Assembly: GCA_018970725.1 (NCBI GenBank)
Contig: JAGWVU010000040.1
Span: 1 to 46,254, forward strand
Source of the DNA: Verrucomicrobiota bacterium
GTDB lineage: Bacteria > Verrucomicrobiota > Verrucomicrobiia > Verrucomicrobiales > DEV007
Reading direction: 5' to 3'
Length of the DNA: 46,254 nt
Shown: positions 7,457 through 18,317 of the stretch, piece by piece
How the letters are laid out: each line of letters starts with the position of its first letter
Position numbering within the stretch: the stretch's first letter is position 1
Position numbers and translations under genes: made by a program
The notes under the pieces: model-generated
What the model was told of the DNA's origin: nothing
The model's database searches: none
The model's input: only the letters and a program-made list of their open reading frames with translations

Positions 7457-8644
7457 TTAGGGCCTTCCGCGCTTTGATAAGTCCTTGTCAGGGAACATTC
7501 TCTTTGAATCGGGACTGGAGCGTTCTTTAAGGCTGTTTTCAATGAACAGCAGGGCTGAGTTCCAAAGCGTGCGGTTCTCCAGAACGCGTGCCAGCAGAGA
7601 AGAAATGAGAAGAATCAAGAGAGTCACTCCGCCGAGAAAGCACGATCGTTCTGCCGTCGACCACCCGAGGAAGCGGAGGTGGAAGAACGAGAAGAGGAGG
7701 AGCAGGATCGGAAAATGGAGGATGTAAAGAGTGTAGGAGGATTTTGAGAGAAAGGCTCCAAGCCGATCGATCGGCCCGAGTTTCCATTTCTGTTGGAGAC
7801 GGAAAACGCCGGTCATCAACGTGACCGCAAACAAATTGATCGGCAGCGAGAGTGCGCCATGGTTGAGTGGCAGGATGCGCTGTGGCGAAACAGCGCAGAC
7901 AATCAGCCCTGGCAGCGCCACAAGGCCTAGGAAAAGCGGGAAAAAGCGCCATCGCGCATTGAAGTGCAGGTAAAGTGCAAGCGCGGCACCATAAGCCCAA
8001 TAGATCGAGTATTCGAAAAACAGTTGGTTTTTCCTCAGAAGCAGCGCGAGAACCGCGAGCGTGGCAATCGATATCCAGCGGCTTCGTTGCTTTGGTTCGC
8101 ACGCCAGTGCAATTAGCAAAGCAAATCCGTATAGCCAGACCTCGTAAGAAAGGGACCACAATGCGCCGTTGGTAACGATGGTCCCCGTTCCCGGAATCAC
8201 GCCATTACTGAGAAATGCAGTTGCCCATACATCGCGCAGGTTCAGGGTTACGTTGTGCCGCGCCACATAGAAATCAGCCGGTGTCCGGAATCCCGTTGCT
8301 CCGTGTAGTGAGTAATGTTGGATGGCCGTCGCCACCAGAATCGAAAAGCCCAAGGCGGCGATGAACGGCGGCAGGATGCGCAGGGCCCGGGAGCGCAAGA
8401 AAGAGGCCTTGTTGATCTGCCCGTTTTTCCGTCTGTTTTCCAGCAGCGAGTGAGTGATGACATAGCCTGAGATAACGAAAAATGCGAGCACCGCGTAGTA
8501 TGATATTGCATTCCAAAAGTATCGGTTGGTGGTTTGGAGTCCGGTTACTGGCAGGACAAACCACTGATTCACGTGAGCGAAGAGAACTGCCAAGGCAGAG
8601 TAACCCCTCAAAGCATCCAGTTTGAGCGAAAGATTGGATTCCAT
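7457..8644 (-). CDS. Acyltransferase 3 family membrane protein (OafA-like)
   Basis: This protein of about 395 residues has many predicted membrane helices. The N-terminus KLDALRGYSALAVLFAHVNQWF is the acyltransferase_3 signature, including the R-G-x-x-A and histidine elements of helix 1. Family members O-acetylate cell-surface sugars using cytoplasmic acetyl donors. It lacks the C-terminal SGNH domain found in some relatives; the separate SGNH-like gene two genes downstream may fill that role. The ATG at 8644 is preferred; a TTG ten codons earlier (8674) keeps the frame open. It lies 150 bp upstream of the MBOAT gene on the same strand and shares its lower GC, which suggests common acquisition. 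Confidence 0.87.
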   Translation of the reverse strand: MESNLSLKLDALRGYSALAVLFAHVNQWFVLPVTGLQTTNRYFWNAISYYAVLAFFVISGYVITHSLLENRRKNGQINKASFLRSRALRILPPFIAALGFSILVATAIQHYSLHGATGFRTPADFYVARHNVTLNLRDVWATAFLSNGVIPGTGTIVTNGALWSLSYEVWLYGFALLIALACEPKQRSRWISIATLAVLALLLRKNQLFFEYSIYWAYGAALALYLHFNARWRFFPLFLGLVALPGLIVCAVSPQRILPLNHGALSLPINLFAVTLMTGVFRLQQKWKLGPIDRLGAFLSKSSYTLYILHFPILLLLFSFFHLRFLGWSTAERSCFLGGVTLLILLISSLLARVLENRTLWNSALLFIENSLKERSSPDSKRMFPDKDLSKRGRP

Positions 8645-8935
8645 TCTTCCGGCTAAATAGAATGTAAGAGGCAAACGGGGTGATGAGGGCGTGCGCGCAT
8701 CCCAACAAGCATGAAAGATCTGACCGGGCTAGATTCTACCGAGCTGTATTCGATGTTCAAGCCCGGAATCGAGGGCCATGCTGTTGCCTGGCGTCTGGAG
8801 GGTGACGGGATGGAACGCGTGACGCGGACGGGGTTCACTGGTGGTAGCGACGGATTCGCCAGCGGCGGAATGTCGGCTGCCCGGGCGGGGAGTGCGCGAG
8901 GGGGGAGCCCATGGCTGCCGGGCTATTGCGCCCTC
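8645..8935. other. Intergenic stretch without a recognised gene
   Basis: This 290-bp gap lies between the acyltransferase 3 start and the end of the DASS transporter gene. Only short, poorly coding frames cross it. The part near 8645-8760 is AT-richer and should carry the promoter of the acyltransferase gene, but no convincing -35/-10 pair was found. Confidence 0.5.
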
Positions 8936-10414
8936 TCAAAGTCCGAAGGCCCATCTTCCCAAGGTCCAGGTGAGGATGGGGATGAGGAGGATGAAGAGGA
9001 GATCGACGCGAATCCCTGCCTTGGCCATGCGGGGCAGGGAGATGAGGCCGGTGCCGAAGGCGATGGCGTTGGGCGGGGTGCCGACGGGGAGGGCGAAGTC
9101 CGCGCTGGCGGCGAGGGCCACCGGGAGACAGAGGAGGAGGGCGGGTTGGTGGATGGCTTCGGCCATGGGAGCGATGACGGGGAGGAAGGCGGCGGTGGTG
9201 GCGGTGTTGCTGGTGAGGGCGGTGGCCAGAACCACCACTGCGGCGATGGCGAGCAGGATGAGAAGCGGGGGCCAGGGTTCCATGCCCCGCATGGCGGTGG
9301 CGAGGGCCGAAGCGAGCCCGGTTTTGTGGATGGCGGAGGCAAGGCTGAGACCGCCGCCGAAGAGGATGAGGACGTCCCAAGGCATGGAGCGCAAGGCGCG
9401 CCAATCGAGGACGAAGACGCCCTTGCGCCAATCCGCCGGGATGAAGAAGAGGAGGATGGCCGAGCCCATGGCGATCGCTTCGTCCGTGAGTTCCGGGGCG
9501 CGGTGTTTCCAGAGTTCCCGAGTCAGCCAGAGGGTGATGGCGAGGAGGAAGGCTCCGGCCACGGCCCACTCGGGGGTGGACACGGGGCCGAGTTTGGCCT
9601 GTTCCGCCCGGAGCGTGGCTTGGGCGCCGGGCACCTCCTGGTTTCCGATGCGGAAGCTGATGCGGGTGAGGATCCAGTGGACGCAGGGAAGCGACACCAG
9701 AACCAGGGGGACGCCGAGGAGCATCCACCGGGCGAAGCCGACCTCAACGCCGCGGGCTTCCATGAAGCCCTTGAGAATGCTGTTGGGCGGGGTCCCCACG
9801 AGGGTACCCATGCCGCCGATGTTGGCGCCGTAAGCGATCGCGAGGACGAGCGCGGCACCGAAGTCCCGGGCCTCCGGACCTTGGCGGATCATGCGGTGGA
9901 TCGAGATTCCGACCGGCATGAGCATCATCGTGGTGGCCGCGTTGCTGGTCCAGAGGCTGACAAAGGCGGAGGCGCAGAGGAAGCCCTTGATGAGGGCGCG
10001 GGGCCGGGTGCCGGAGCGGGCCACGATACCGAGCGCGATGCGTCGGTGGAGGTTCCACCGTTCCATGGCGAGGGCCAGCATGAAGCCGCCCATGAAGAGG
10101 AAGATCACCGGGTCGGCGTAGGGAGCGGCGGCTTCACGCATCGCTTCCTTGCCGCGGGCGATGCCGAGTGCCGGGATGAGAAGGAGCGGGAGGAGGGCGG
10201 TGGCGGGGATGGGGATGGCTTCGGTGATCCAGAAGACGGCCATGGCGAGGGCGAGCCAGGCGGTGCGTGAAGCTTCCGGAGAGAGGCCGGGGAAGGCGGG
10301 CAGGAGGAAGGCGGCGGAGAGGACGAGGAGACCGGCGATCCAGCCGATGCGCTGGCGCCAGCCGATGCCGCCGGGGTCCGGGGCGGCGTCTGTTGGATCG
10401 GGATCCACGCTCAT
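8936..10414 (-). CDS. DASS/SLC13-family sodium:anion (dicarboxylate) symporter
   Basis: This 492-residue membrane protein has the length and repeat architecture of divalent-anion:sodium symporters. Both Ser-Asn-Thr-type hairpin motifs that bind substrate and sodium are visible, as SNAATTMMLMP (about residue 160) and SNTATTAAFLPV (about residue 405). The family pattern AYGANIGGMGTLVGTPPNSI is also present, with a second GTPPNAIAFG copy near residue 450, as expected from the inverted repeat. Substrates in the family are C4-dicarboxylates, citrate or sulfate; nothing here selects one. It stands alone, divergent from the MgtC-type gene 80 bp away, so the two promoters share that gap. ATG start at 10414. 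Confidence 0.9.
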   Translation of the reverse strand: MSVDPDPTDAAPDPGGIGWRQRIGWIAGLLVLSAAFLLPAFPGLSPEASRTAWLALAMAVFWITEAIPIPATALLPLLLIPALGIARGKEAMREAAAPYADPVIFLFMGGFMLALAMERWNLHRRIALGIVARSGTRPRALIKGFLCASAFVSLWTSNAATTMMLMPVGISIHRMIRQGPEARDFGAALVLAIAYGANIGGMGTLVGTPPNSILKGFMEARGVEVGFARWMLLGVPLVLVSLPCVHWILTRISFRIGNQEVPGAQATLRAEQAKLGPVSTPEWAVAGAFLLAITLWLTRELWKHRAPELTDEAIAMGSAILLFFIPADWRKGVFVLDWRALRSMPWDVLILFGGGLSLASAIHKTGLASALATAMRGMEPWPPLLILLAIAAVVVLATALTSNTATTAAFLPVIAPMAEAIHQPALLLCLPVALAASADFALPVGTPPNAIAFGTGLISLPRMAKAGIRVDLLFILLIPILTWTLGRWAFGL

Positions 10415-10494
10415 TTGGGCCCGGAGCTTAGCCGGAACGGAGGAGAAGGCACGAAAACATGGTGCTTTTCTCCCGGGTCCCGTAAGATCGGAGG

Positions 10495-11745
10495 ATGGTG
10501 TCGTCGACTCCGGAGATTTTCAGGGCGCTCGGGCTGGCGCTGGCGCTCGGGTTGCTGGTGGGGTTGGAGCGGGAATGGGCGCGGGACCGGGTGGCGGGGA
10601 TCCGGACGTTCGCGTTGGTGACGCTGGCGGGGGCTTTGAGCGGGTTGATGGCGCAAATTTTCGGGGGTTGGACGGTGGCGGCGGTCATCGGAAGCCTGAC
10701 CGTGATGATCTGGATCGGGAATGTTCCGAGACAGGGCGGGAATGGAGCGGACAGTGGTTTGACCACGGAGATGGCCATCCTGATCCTGTATTTCGCGGGG
10801 TTGCTGGCGATGGAAAAACGCGAGGTGGTGGCGGTGGTGGTGAGCGGGGCCGTGATGGTGCTTTTGCAGGGCAAAAAGCCGCTGCACGAACTCGTGGCGC
10901 GGATTGGGGAGGAGGAGTTGCGGGCGATCGCGCGGCTCGTGTTGATTGGCCTGGTGATTCTGCCGGTCCTGCCGGACCACGGGTATGGTTACTTCGGGGC
11001 CTTCAATCCCTTCCGGGTCTGGTTGATGGTGGTGTTGATCGTCAGCATCAGCCTGGTGGCGTATCTGGTGGCCAAGTATGTGGGACCGCACCGGGGCGTG
11101 TTGCTCTCGGGCATCCTCGGCGGACTGATTTCCAGCACGGCGACGACCGCGAGCCTGGCCCGGCAGAGCGCGGTGCCTGGTGTGGGGATCCGGTTGCCGG
11201 CGCTGGTGGTGATCCTCTCCTCCACCGTCGTGTTCCCGCGGCTGGTCGCGGAAATCTTTGCGGTGGCGCCGGGGGCGGCTTGGGAGATGGCTCCGCCGTT
11301 CATGGTGATGTTCGTTTGGATGACGCTCCTTTCGGCAGGGTGCTGGTGGTGGTCGCGCCGGGAGTTTGCGGCGGCGGCGGTACGGGAACCGCCCTCGGAG
11401 TTGAAGAGCGCGGTGGCCTTCGCCGGACTTTATGCGCTGGTGTTGCTGGGGGTGGCGGTGGCCAAACGGCATTTCGGTTCGGCCGGGCTGTTCACGGTGG
11501 CCGGGATTTCGGGATTGACCGACATGGACGCGATCACCCTTTCCACGGCCGGCTTGGTGGGGGGCGGGCACTTGGAAGCATCGACCGGTTGGCGGGTGAT
11601 CATGACCGGTGGGGCCGCCAACCTGATTTTCAAGGCGGTGCTGGCGATGGCCTTGGGAAGCCGGGATTTCGCGGGAAAAGTGGCCCTGCTTTTTCTGCCG
11701 GCCCTGGCCGGGATGGGGCTCATCGTCTGGCTCTGGCCAGACTGA
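10495..11745 (+). CDS. MgtC/SapB-family membrane protein with DUF4010 domain
   Basis: This 416-residue, all-helical membrane protein starts with LALALGLLVGLEREW and RVAGIRTFALVTLAGAL, the hallmarks of the MgtC/SapB domain (residues 10-140). The second half, with GGLISSTATTASLARQ and ITLSTAGLVGGG, is the DUF4010 domain. This fused architecture is widespread but its transport or signalling role is not established. GGAGG lies directly against the ATG at 10495, an unusually short spacing, so the GTG at 10498 is an alternative start. It is divergent from the DASS transporter and followed 38 bp later by the peptidase gene. Confidence 0.87.
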   Translation: MVSSTPEIFRALGLALALGLLVGLEREWARDRVAGIRTFALVTLAGALSGLMAQIFGGWTVAAVIGSLTVMIWIGNVPRQGGNGADSGLTTEMAILILYFAGLLAMEKREVVAVVVSGAVMVLLQGKKPLHELVARIGEEELRAIARLVLIGLVILPVLPDHGYGYFGAFNPFRVWLMVVLIVSISLVAYLVAKYVGPHRGVLLSGILGGLISSTATTASLARQSAVPGVGIRLPALVVILSSTVVFPRLVAEIFAVAPGAAWEMAPPFMVMFVWMTLLSAGCWWWSRREFAAAAVREPPSELKSAVAFAGLYALVLLGVAVAKRHFGSAGLFTVAGISGLTDMDAITLSTAGLVGGGHLEASTGWRVIMTGGAANLIFKAVLAMALGSRDFAGKVALLFLPALAGMGLIVWLWPD

Positions 11746-11783
11746 GCTTGCCGAACCCGTTCCGGCACCGCAAGGTCGCGGGC

Positions 11784-14099
<2,316 letters not shown>

Positions 14100-14108
14100 G
14101 GTGGAGGC

Positions 14109-14741
14109 GTGAAGGTTGGAATCATCGATTACGGCGCGGGGAACCTGCGGAGCGTGCACAAGGCGGTTGAATCCCTTGGCGTGGGGGCGCAGCTGGTGAG
14201 GGAAGCGGGGCAGTTGGCGGAAATCGAGGCCCTGGTGCTGCCGGGACAGGGCTCGTTCGGCGACTGCCTGCGGCATTTGGTGGAGCAGGGGCTGCGTGAA
14301 CCGATCCGCGACTGGATCCTGGCGGACCGCCCCTACTTCGGGATTTGCCTGGGTTACCAGATCCTTTTCGGCGGGAGCGAAGAATCTCCGGGCGTCCCCG
14401 GCCTCGGCGTGTTTCCCGGGGACGTGGTGAGGTTCCCGGTCTCGGATTTGAAGGTGCCGCACATGGGGTGGAACGAGATCACGCCGGTGCACCGGGAGGA
14501 TCCGCTTTGGGACGGCTTGGGCGCGCATCCCCACGTCTATTTCGTGCATTCCTATTACCCGCGCCCGGCGCTGGAGACGGATATTGCCTGCCGCACGAGT
14601 TACGGGTTCGAGTTCGCCAGCGGCGTGCGGCGCGGAAACGTCGTGGCCACCCAGTTTCATCCGGAGAAGAGTCAGGACGTGGGGCTGCGGCTCCTGCGCA
14701 ACTTTTTCACCTCGGTCATTCCGTCAGGAGCGCGCGCGTGA
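14109..14741 (+). CDS. hisH: Imidazole glycerol phosphate synthase, glutamine amidotransferase subunit
   Basis: This 210-residue protein has the standard HisH length. It is the class I glutamine amidotransferase that supplies ammonia to HisF in histidine biosynthesis. Visible signatures are IIDYGAGNLRSV at the N-terminus, the oxyanion/PGQGSFGD loop, the nucleophile Cys80 in GICLGYQ, and His184/Glu186 in FHPEKS. The start is GTG at 14109, with GGAGG only one base upstream. Its TGA overlaps the fdhD start (GTGA). No other his gene is in the window, so histidine genes are probably dispersed in this genome. Confidence 0.95.
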   Translation: MKVGIIDYGAGNLRSVHKAVESLGVGAQLVREAGQLAEIEALVLPGQGSFGDCLRHLVEQGLREPIRDWILADRPYFGICLGYQILFGGSEESPGVPGLGVFPGDVVRFPVSDLKVPHMGWNEITPVHREDPLWDGLGAHPHVYFVHSYYPRPALETDIACRTSYGFEFASGVRRGNVVATQFHPEKSQDVGLRLLRNFFTSVIPSGARA

Positions 14742-15562
14742 ATCCGGCCGCCCGGGAAATCGACTTGTTGCGCTGCCGCCTGGGTGAGGGCGGGTGGAGT
14801 GCCGACGCCCGGGGCGATTTCGTGGCGGTCGAAGAACCGCTGGAAATCCGGGTCGAAGGGCGCGGTCTGGCCGTCGTGATGCGCACGCCGGGCCACGACC
14901 GGGAACTGGTGGCCGGCTTTTTGCTGACGGAAGGCATCATCCGCTCCGCCGCCGATCTCTTCGACATCTCGCCCTGTGCCGACGGGGCGGAGAACCGCGG
15001 CAACGTGATCGATGTCTTTTTGCGCGACCCGGGATCCCTGTGTTTGGAGCGGCTCACCCGGCATGTGTTCAGTGCCTCGAGCTGCGGGATTTGCGGCAAA
15101 TCGACGATCGAGAGCGTCTTTCTCTCCTGTCCGCCGGTGGTCGGGGGGCCGGTGGTCACGGCGGACTTTCTGCGGGGGCTTCCGCCGCGGCTGCGGGAGG
15201 CGCAAACCGGGTTCGAGCGCACTGGAGGGCTCCATGCCAGCGCCATTTTCGGCGGGGACGGAAGTTTGCGCTGCCTCCGCGAAGACGCCGGGAGACACAA
15301 TGCGTTGGACAAGGTGATCGGCCGCTCCTTGCTGGATGGAGGGCTGCCGCTTTCGGATTGCGTCCTGCTCGTCAGCGGGCGGATCTCCTTCGAGTTGATG
15401 CAAAAGGCACTGGCCGCCGGCATTCCGGTGGTGGCCGGGATTTCGGCTCCAAGCAGCCTGGCGATTGATCTGGCGCGGGAGTCCGGGCAGACCTTGGCGG
15501 GGTTTTTGCGGGAGGGCGGCTTCAATCTGTATGCGGGGGCCGGGCGGGTTTTGCTGGATTGA
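14738..15562 (+). CDS. fdhD: Formate dehydrogenase accessory sulfurtransferase FdhD
   Basis: This 274-residue protein belongs to the FdhD family, which passes sulfur from IscS to the Mo/W-bisPGD cofactor of formate dehydrogenase and related enzymes. Seen: VEEPLEIRVEGRGLAVVMRTPGHD near the N-terminus, the catalytic pair Cys116/Cys119 in SSCGICGK, and the conserved EDAGRHNALDKV segment. GTG start at 14738, 7 nt after an AGGAG Shine-Dalgarno that lies inside hisH; hisH and fdhD overlap by four bases. The pairing with a histidine gene has no obvious functional logic, and no molybdoenzyme gene is in this window. Calls at 14345 in the same frame would run through hisH and are not real. Confidence 0.93.
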   Translation: MNPAAREIDLLRCRLGEGGWSADARGDFVAVEEPLEIRVEGRGLAVVMRTPGHDRELVAGFLLTEGIIRSAADLFDISPCADGAENRGNVIDVFLRDPGSLCLERLTRHVFSASSCGICGKSTIESVFLSCPPVVGGPVVTADFLRGLPPRLREAQTGFERTGGLHASAIFGGDGSLRCLREDAGRHNALDKVIGRSLLDGGLPLSDCVLLVSGRISFELMQKALAAGIPVVAGISAPSSLAIDLARESGQTLAGFLREGGFNLYAGAGRVLLD

Positions 15563-15597
15563 CAATTCTTGCATTTTTTGAAATTACTGATTTATTG
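15559..15597 (+). promoter_or_regulatory. AT-rich promoter region before the hybrid kinase
   Basis: A 40-bp AT-rich patch in otherwise GC-rich sequence starts with a consensus -35 (TTGACA, 15559-15564) overlapping the fdhD stop. No good -10 lies at 17 nt. TTTATT at 15591-15596, 16 nt after TTGCAT (15569-15574), is an alternative pair. Location is more certain than the exact boxes. Confidence 0.4.
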
Positions 15598-15630
15598 AGG
15601 GATTCTGGGCCGCGTCCGGCGGCTTGCCTC

Positions 15631-18306
15631 ATGGGTCACCGCCTTTCCGTCCGCCTCTTTGCCGGTCTTTGTGCCGCCGCCTTGGTTCCGCTGATTTTGG
15701 CGGGAACGCTCCTCATGCCCGCGTTGCAGCAGGGGGCGATGAACCTCCGGATGGGCGGGTTGCGCACGCTGGTGGACAGCGTGGAGCCGCTTTACGGCGG
15801 GATGTGGGACCAGTGGCTCGTTGCGGCCAAGGCGGTGGCCGAAGATGCGGTGGTGGCCAAGGCGGACGGTGAGGATGCCGGGAGATTGGAAGCGCTGTTG
15901 CGGTGGCAGAAAAACCAGCCCGACTTTGCGGGGTTTACCTTGCACCGGGCCAGTGGTCTGCCGATTTCGACCCGTTCCCAGAAGATTCCGCATCCTGCCG
16001 CCGCGGTGTGGGCGCGGCTTGGGACGGGCGGGGTTCTCAGCGCGGTGCATGTTCCGGAAGGCCAGGGGGCGGTTGCGGAGGTTTCCCTGCTGGTGCCGGT
16101 GGGGGCCAGACCCGGGGAAAGCAGCTTGGCGGAGCTGCTTGAGTTGCACCTCCGGCCGGAGGCTTTGTCGGGACCGGTGGGCCGGATCGAGTCGGAGGAA
16201 GTGGCGTTGGTGGATGACCGGGGGCATGTGCTGGCGCATCGCAATCCGGCTTGGGTCGGGCGCCGCTTCGGGGAATCGTTGTCCGGGGCCGAGGTTTTCG
16301 AAGCGCCGGTGCGCACGCGGGTGGCCGGCGGTTTGGCCTCCCCTTGGCGGGTGGTGGTGCGCCTGCCCAAGTTGGAGGCTGCCCAACTCCAGTCCCGAGC
16401 GACCAGTCTCCTTGTCCTCTCCGGGCTGGTCGGGCTGGGGCTCTGCGCGGGCGCGGCGTGGTGGATGGCCCGCTGGCTGCAGGGACCGTTGCAAACGGCT
16501 TCGGACGCCATGGCCCGGCTCGAACAACGGGATTTTTCGGTGCGCGTCCGGGAGAGCGGGCCGCCGGTGCTTTCGGCGATGAACCGGCGCCTCAACGGGT
16601 TGGCCAAGAAACTGGAGGCTGCCGCGCTGGAATCGCGGGTCCAGCGGGAGCGTTTGGAAAAACGGCTGGAGGAGGCGCAAGCCAGAACTGGAACAGAGTC
16701 GGTTCGTGTCCGGGCGCTCGGGGAGGGGAGTCGCGACGGTTTTCTGCTTTTGGAGGGGGAAGAGCAGCGGGTCTGTTGGTGGAACGCCCGGTTCGCCCAG
16801 TTTGGCCGGTTCACGGGGAGTGATCTGGAATCGCTGGATGCGCGTCAGATCCTCCAACGGGTGGCCTGGCAGTTTGCCGATTCGGGGCGATTCATGGAAT
16901 GGTGGCTCCAGGTGGCCGGGCGGGAGCAGGAGATGGCCTCGCAGATCTGGGCCTTGCGGCAACCGGAGGACGGGATGGCGCGGGTCTCGGTCTTCAAGGT
17001 GGATCGTGAGGATGGGACGCCGTTCGGTTTTCTTTGGCGATTCGAGGACCGCACGGAGGAGGCCAGATTGCAACGGCAGGCGCGGGACGTGGAACGCGCG
17101 GAGCTGATCGGGAATCTCACCACCGGGATGGCGCACGAGTTCAACCGCATTCTCACGCGGATCGTGGCGGAGATCTCGACGCTGGATCAACTGACGGGCG
17201 CTCAGGAGAAGAGCCGGACCATCGGCCAGGCCAGGGAGGCGGCGGGACAGGCGGCGGCGATTTGCCGGGGATTGCTGGGGTATTCCCGCCATCATCTGCT
17301 GGAGGCCCGGATCAACAGCGTCCGGGCCATCCTGACGTGGCTCAGGGATCAATTGGCCGACGGTCTCGGCCCCGAGCATGAGGTCCGGATTGAGTTGCCG
17401 GAAAAAAACATCCATGTCACCGCGGACCGGGGGCGCATTCGTTCCGTGCTCCTCGAACTCTGCGCCAACTCCATCCGCTCCATGCCCTCCGGCGGGACCT
17501 TGCGAGTCACGGCGGAGCTGCTGCAGATCGGCGCGGGGCAGAAAGATCAGGAGGATGCCGAGGGCAGCCGGTTCGTTTGTTTCACGGTGACGGACAACGG
17601 GAGCGGCATCCCCGAGAACCTCCGGGCCCGGATTTTCGAACCCTTTTTCACGACCGATCCCCGGGCCAACGGGCTTGGCCTGGCCGTGGTCTCCGGCATT
17701 GCATGGCAGCATGGCGGTTGGCTCACCTGCACCTCGGAAGAAGGCCGGGGCACCTCGATGCGGGTCTACATTCCCGCTTCGGAACTGCCGGTCACCGTGG
17801 TGGTGGAGGATTCCTCGCCGCCGCCCGAGGCCCGGAGGGTGGATCAGGTGGCCTCCGGGGCCGAGCCCGGGAAGGGAACCGAAAGGGTGGCCAGCGAGGC
17901 CTGCGTGCTCGTGGTGGAAGACGAGGACGGCATCCGCCGTCTCAACCAGGCCATCCTGCAGCGGGCCGGCATCGCCTCGGTCGGGGCCCGGAGCGGTGAG
18001 GAAGGTCTGGCCCTCTATCAGGAATACCGGGACCGGATCCGCCTGATCGTGCTCGACCTCAACATGCCCGGCATGAGCGGGGCGGAGATGTTCCGGATCC
18101 TGCGGGCGGAGGGATCCTTCGTGCCGGTGATCGTGGTCAGCGCCTACCTGCTGGACTTCGATGCCTTTGCGATGGACTTCGGGGCGCGGCCCTCCGGTTT
18201 CTTGCAAAAGCCGTATCAGGCCGACCAGTTCCTCCAACAGGTCTCCGCCGTGATGGCCATCTCACCGGGCAGCGGGCAAGAGGTCTGGGCCCGCGCTCAG
18301 GCCTGA
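15631..18306 (+). CDS. Hybrid sensor histidine kinase / response regulator
   Basis: This protein of about 891 residues starts at the ATG 15631, just before a first membrane helix (10-30). The frame is open from 15559, but the extra 24 codons lie in the promoter-like region. It has an extracytoplasmic sensor region (31-255), a second helix (258-279), HAMP (280-330), a coiled coil (330-355) and a PAS-like segment (370-475). HisKA follows with His502 in TTGMAHEFNRIL (NtrB-like), then HATPase with Asn613, DNGSGIP and NGLGLAVVSG, and a C-terminal receiver with Asp809 in IVLDLNMPG. All phosphotransfer residues are intact. No cognate DNA-binding regulator is adjacent; the partner and the signal are unknown. 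Confidence 0.9.
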   Translation: MGHRLSVRLFAGLCAAALVPLILAGTLLMPALQQGAMNLRMGGLRTLVDSVEPLYGGMWDQWLVAAKAVAEDAVVAKADGEDAGRLEALLRWQKNQPDFAGFTLHRASGLPISTRSQKIPHPAAAVWARLGTGGVLSAVHVPEGQGAVAEVSLLVPVGARPGESSLAELLELHLRPEALSGPVGRIESEEVALVDDRGHVLAHRNPAWVGRRFGESLSGAEVFEAPVRTRVAGGLASPWRVVVRLPKLEAAQLQSRATSLLVLSGLVGLGLCAGAAWWMARWLQGPLQTASDAMARLEQRDFSVRVRESGPPVLSAMNRRLNGLAKKLEAAALESRVQRERLEKRLEEAQARTGTESVRVRALGEGSRDGFLLLEGEEQRVCWWNARFAQFGRFTGSDLESLDARQILQRVAWQFADSGRFMEWWLQVAGREQEMASQIWALRQPEDGMARVSVFKVDREDGTPFGFLWRFEDRTEEARLQRQARDVERAELIGNLTTGMAHEFNRILTRIVAEISTLDQLTGAQEKSRTIGQAREAAGQAAAICRGLLGYSRHHLLEARINSVRAILTWLRDQLADGLGPEHEVRIELPEKNIHVTADRGRIRSVLLELCANSIRSMPSGGTLRVTAELLQIGAGQKDQEDAEGSRFVCFTVTDNGSGIPENLRARIFEPFFTTDPRANGLGLAVVSGIAWQHGGWLTCTSEEGRGTSMRVYIPASELPVTVVVEDSSPPPEARRVDQVASGAEPGKGTERVASEACVLVVEDEDGIRRLNQAILQRAGIASVGARSGEEGLALYQEYRDRIRLIVLDLNMPGMSGAEMFRILRAEGSFVPVIVVSAYLLDFDAFAMDFGARPSGFLQKPYQADQFLQQVSAVMAISPGSGQEVWARAQA

Positions 18307-18317
18307 GGGATCCGGCG

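Noticed and set aside
8653-8838. 61-codon minus-strand frame before the acyltransferase gene
   Set aside because: No ribosome site, no recognisable features, and it overlaps the likely promoter region.
8711-10270. Plus-strand open frame opposite the DASS transporter
   Set aside because: Low-complexity Gly/Glu/Asp-rich translation antisense to a clear transporter; a shadow frame.
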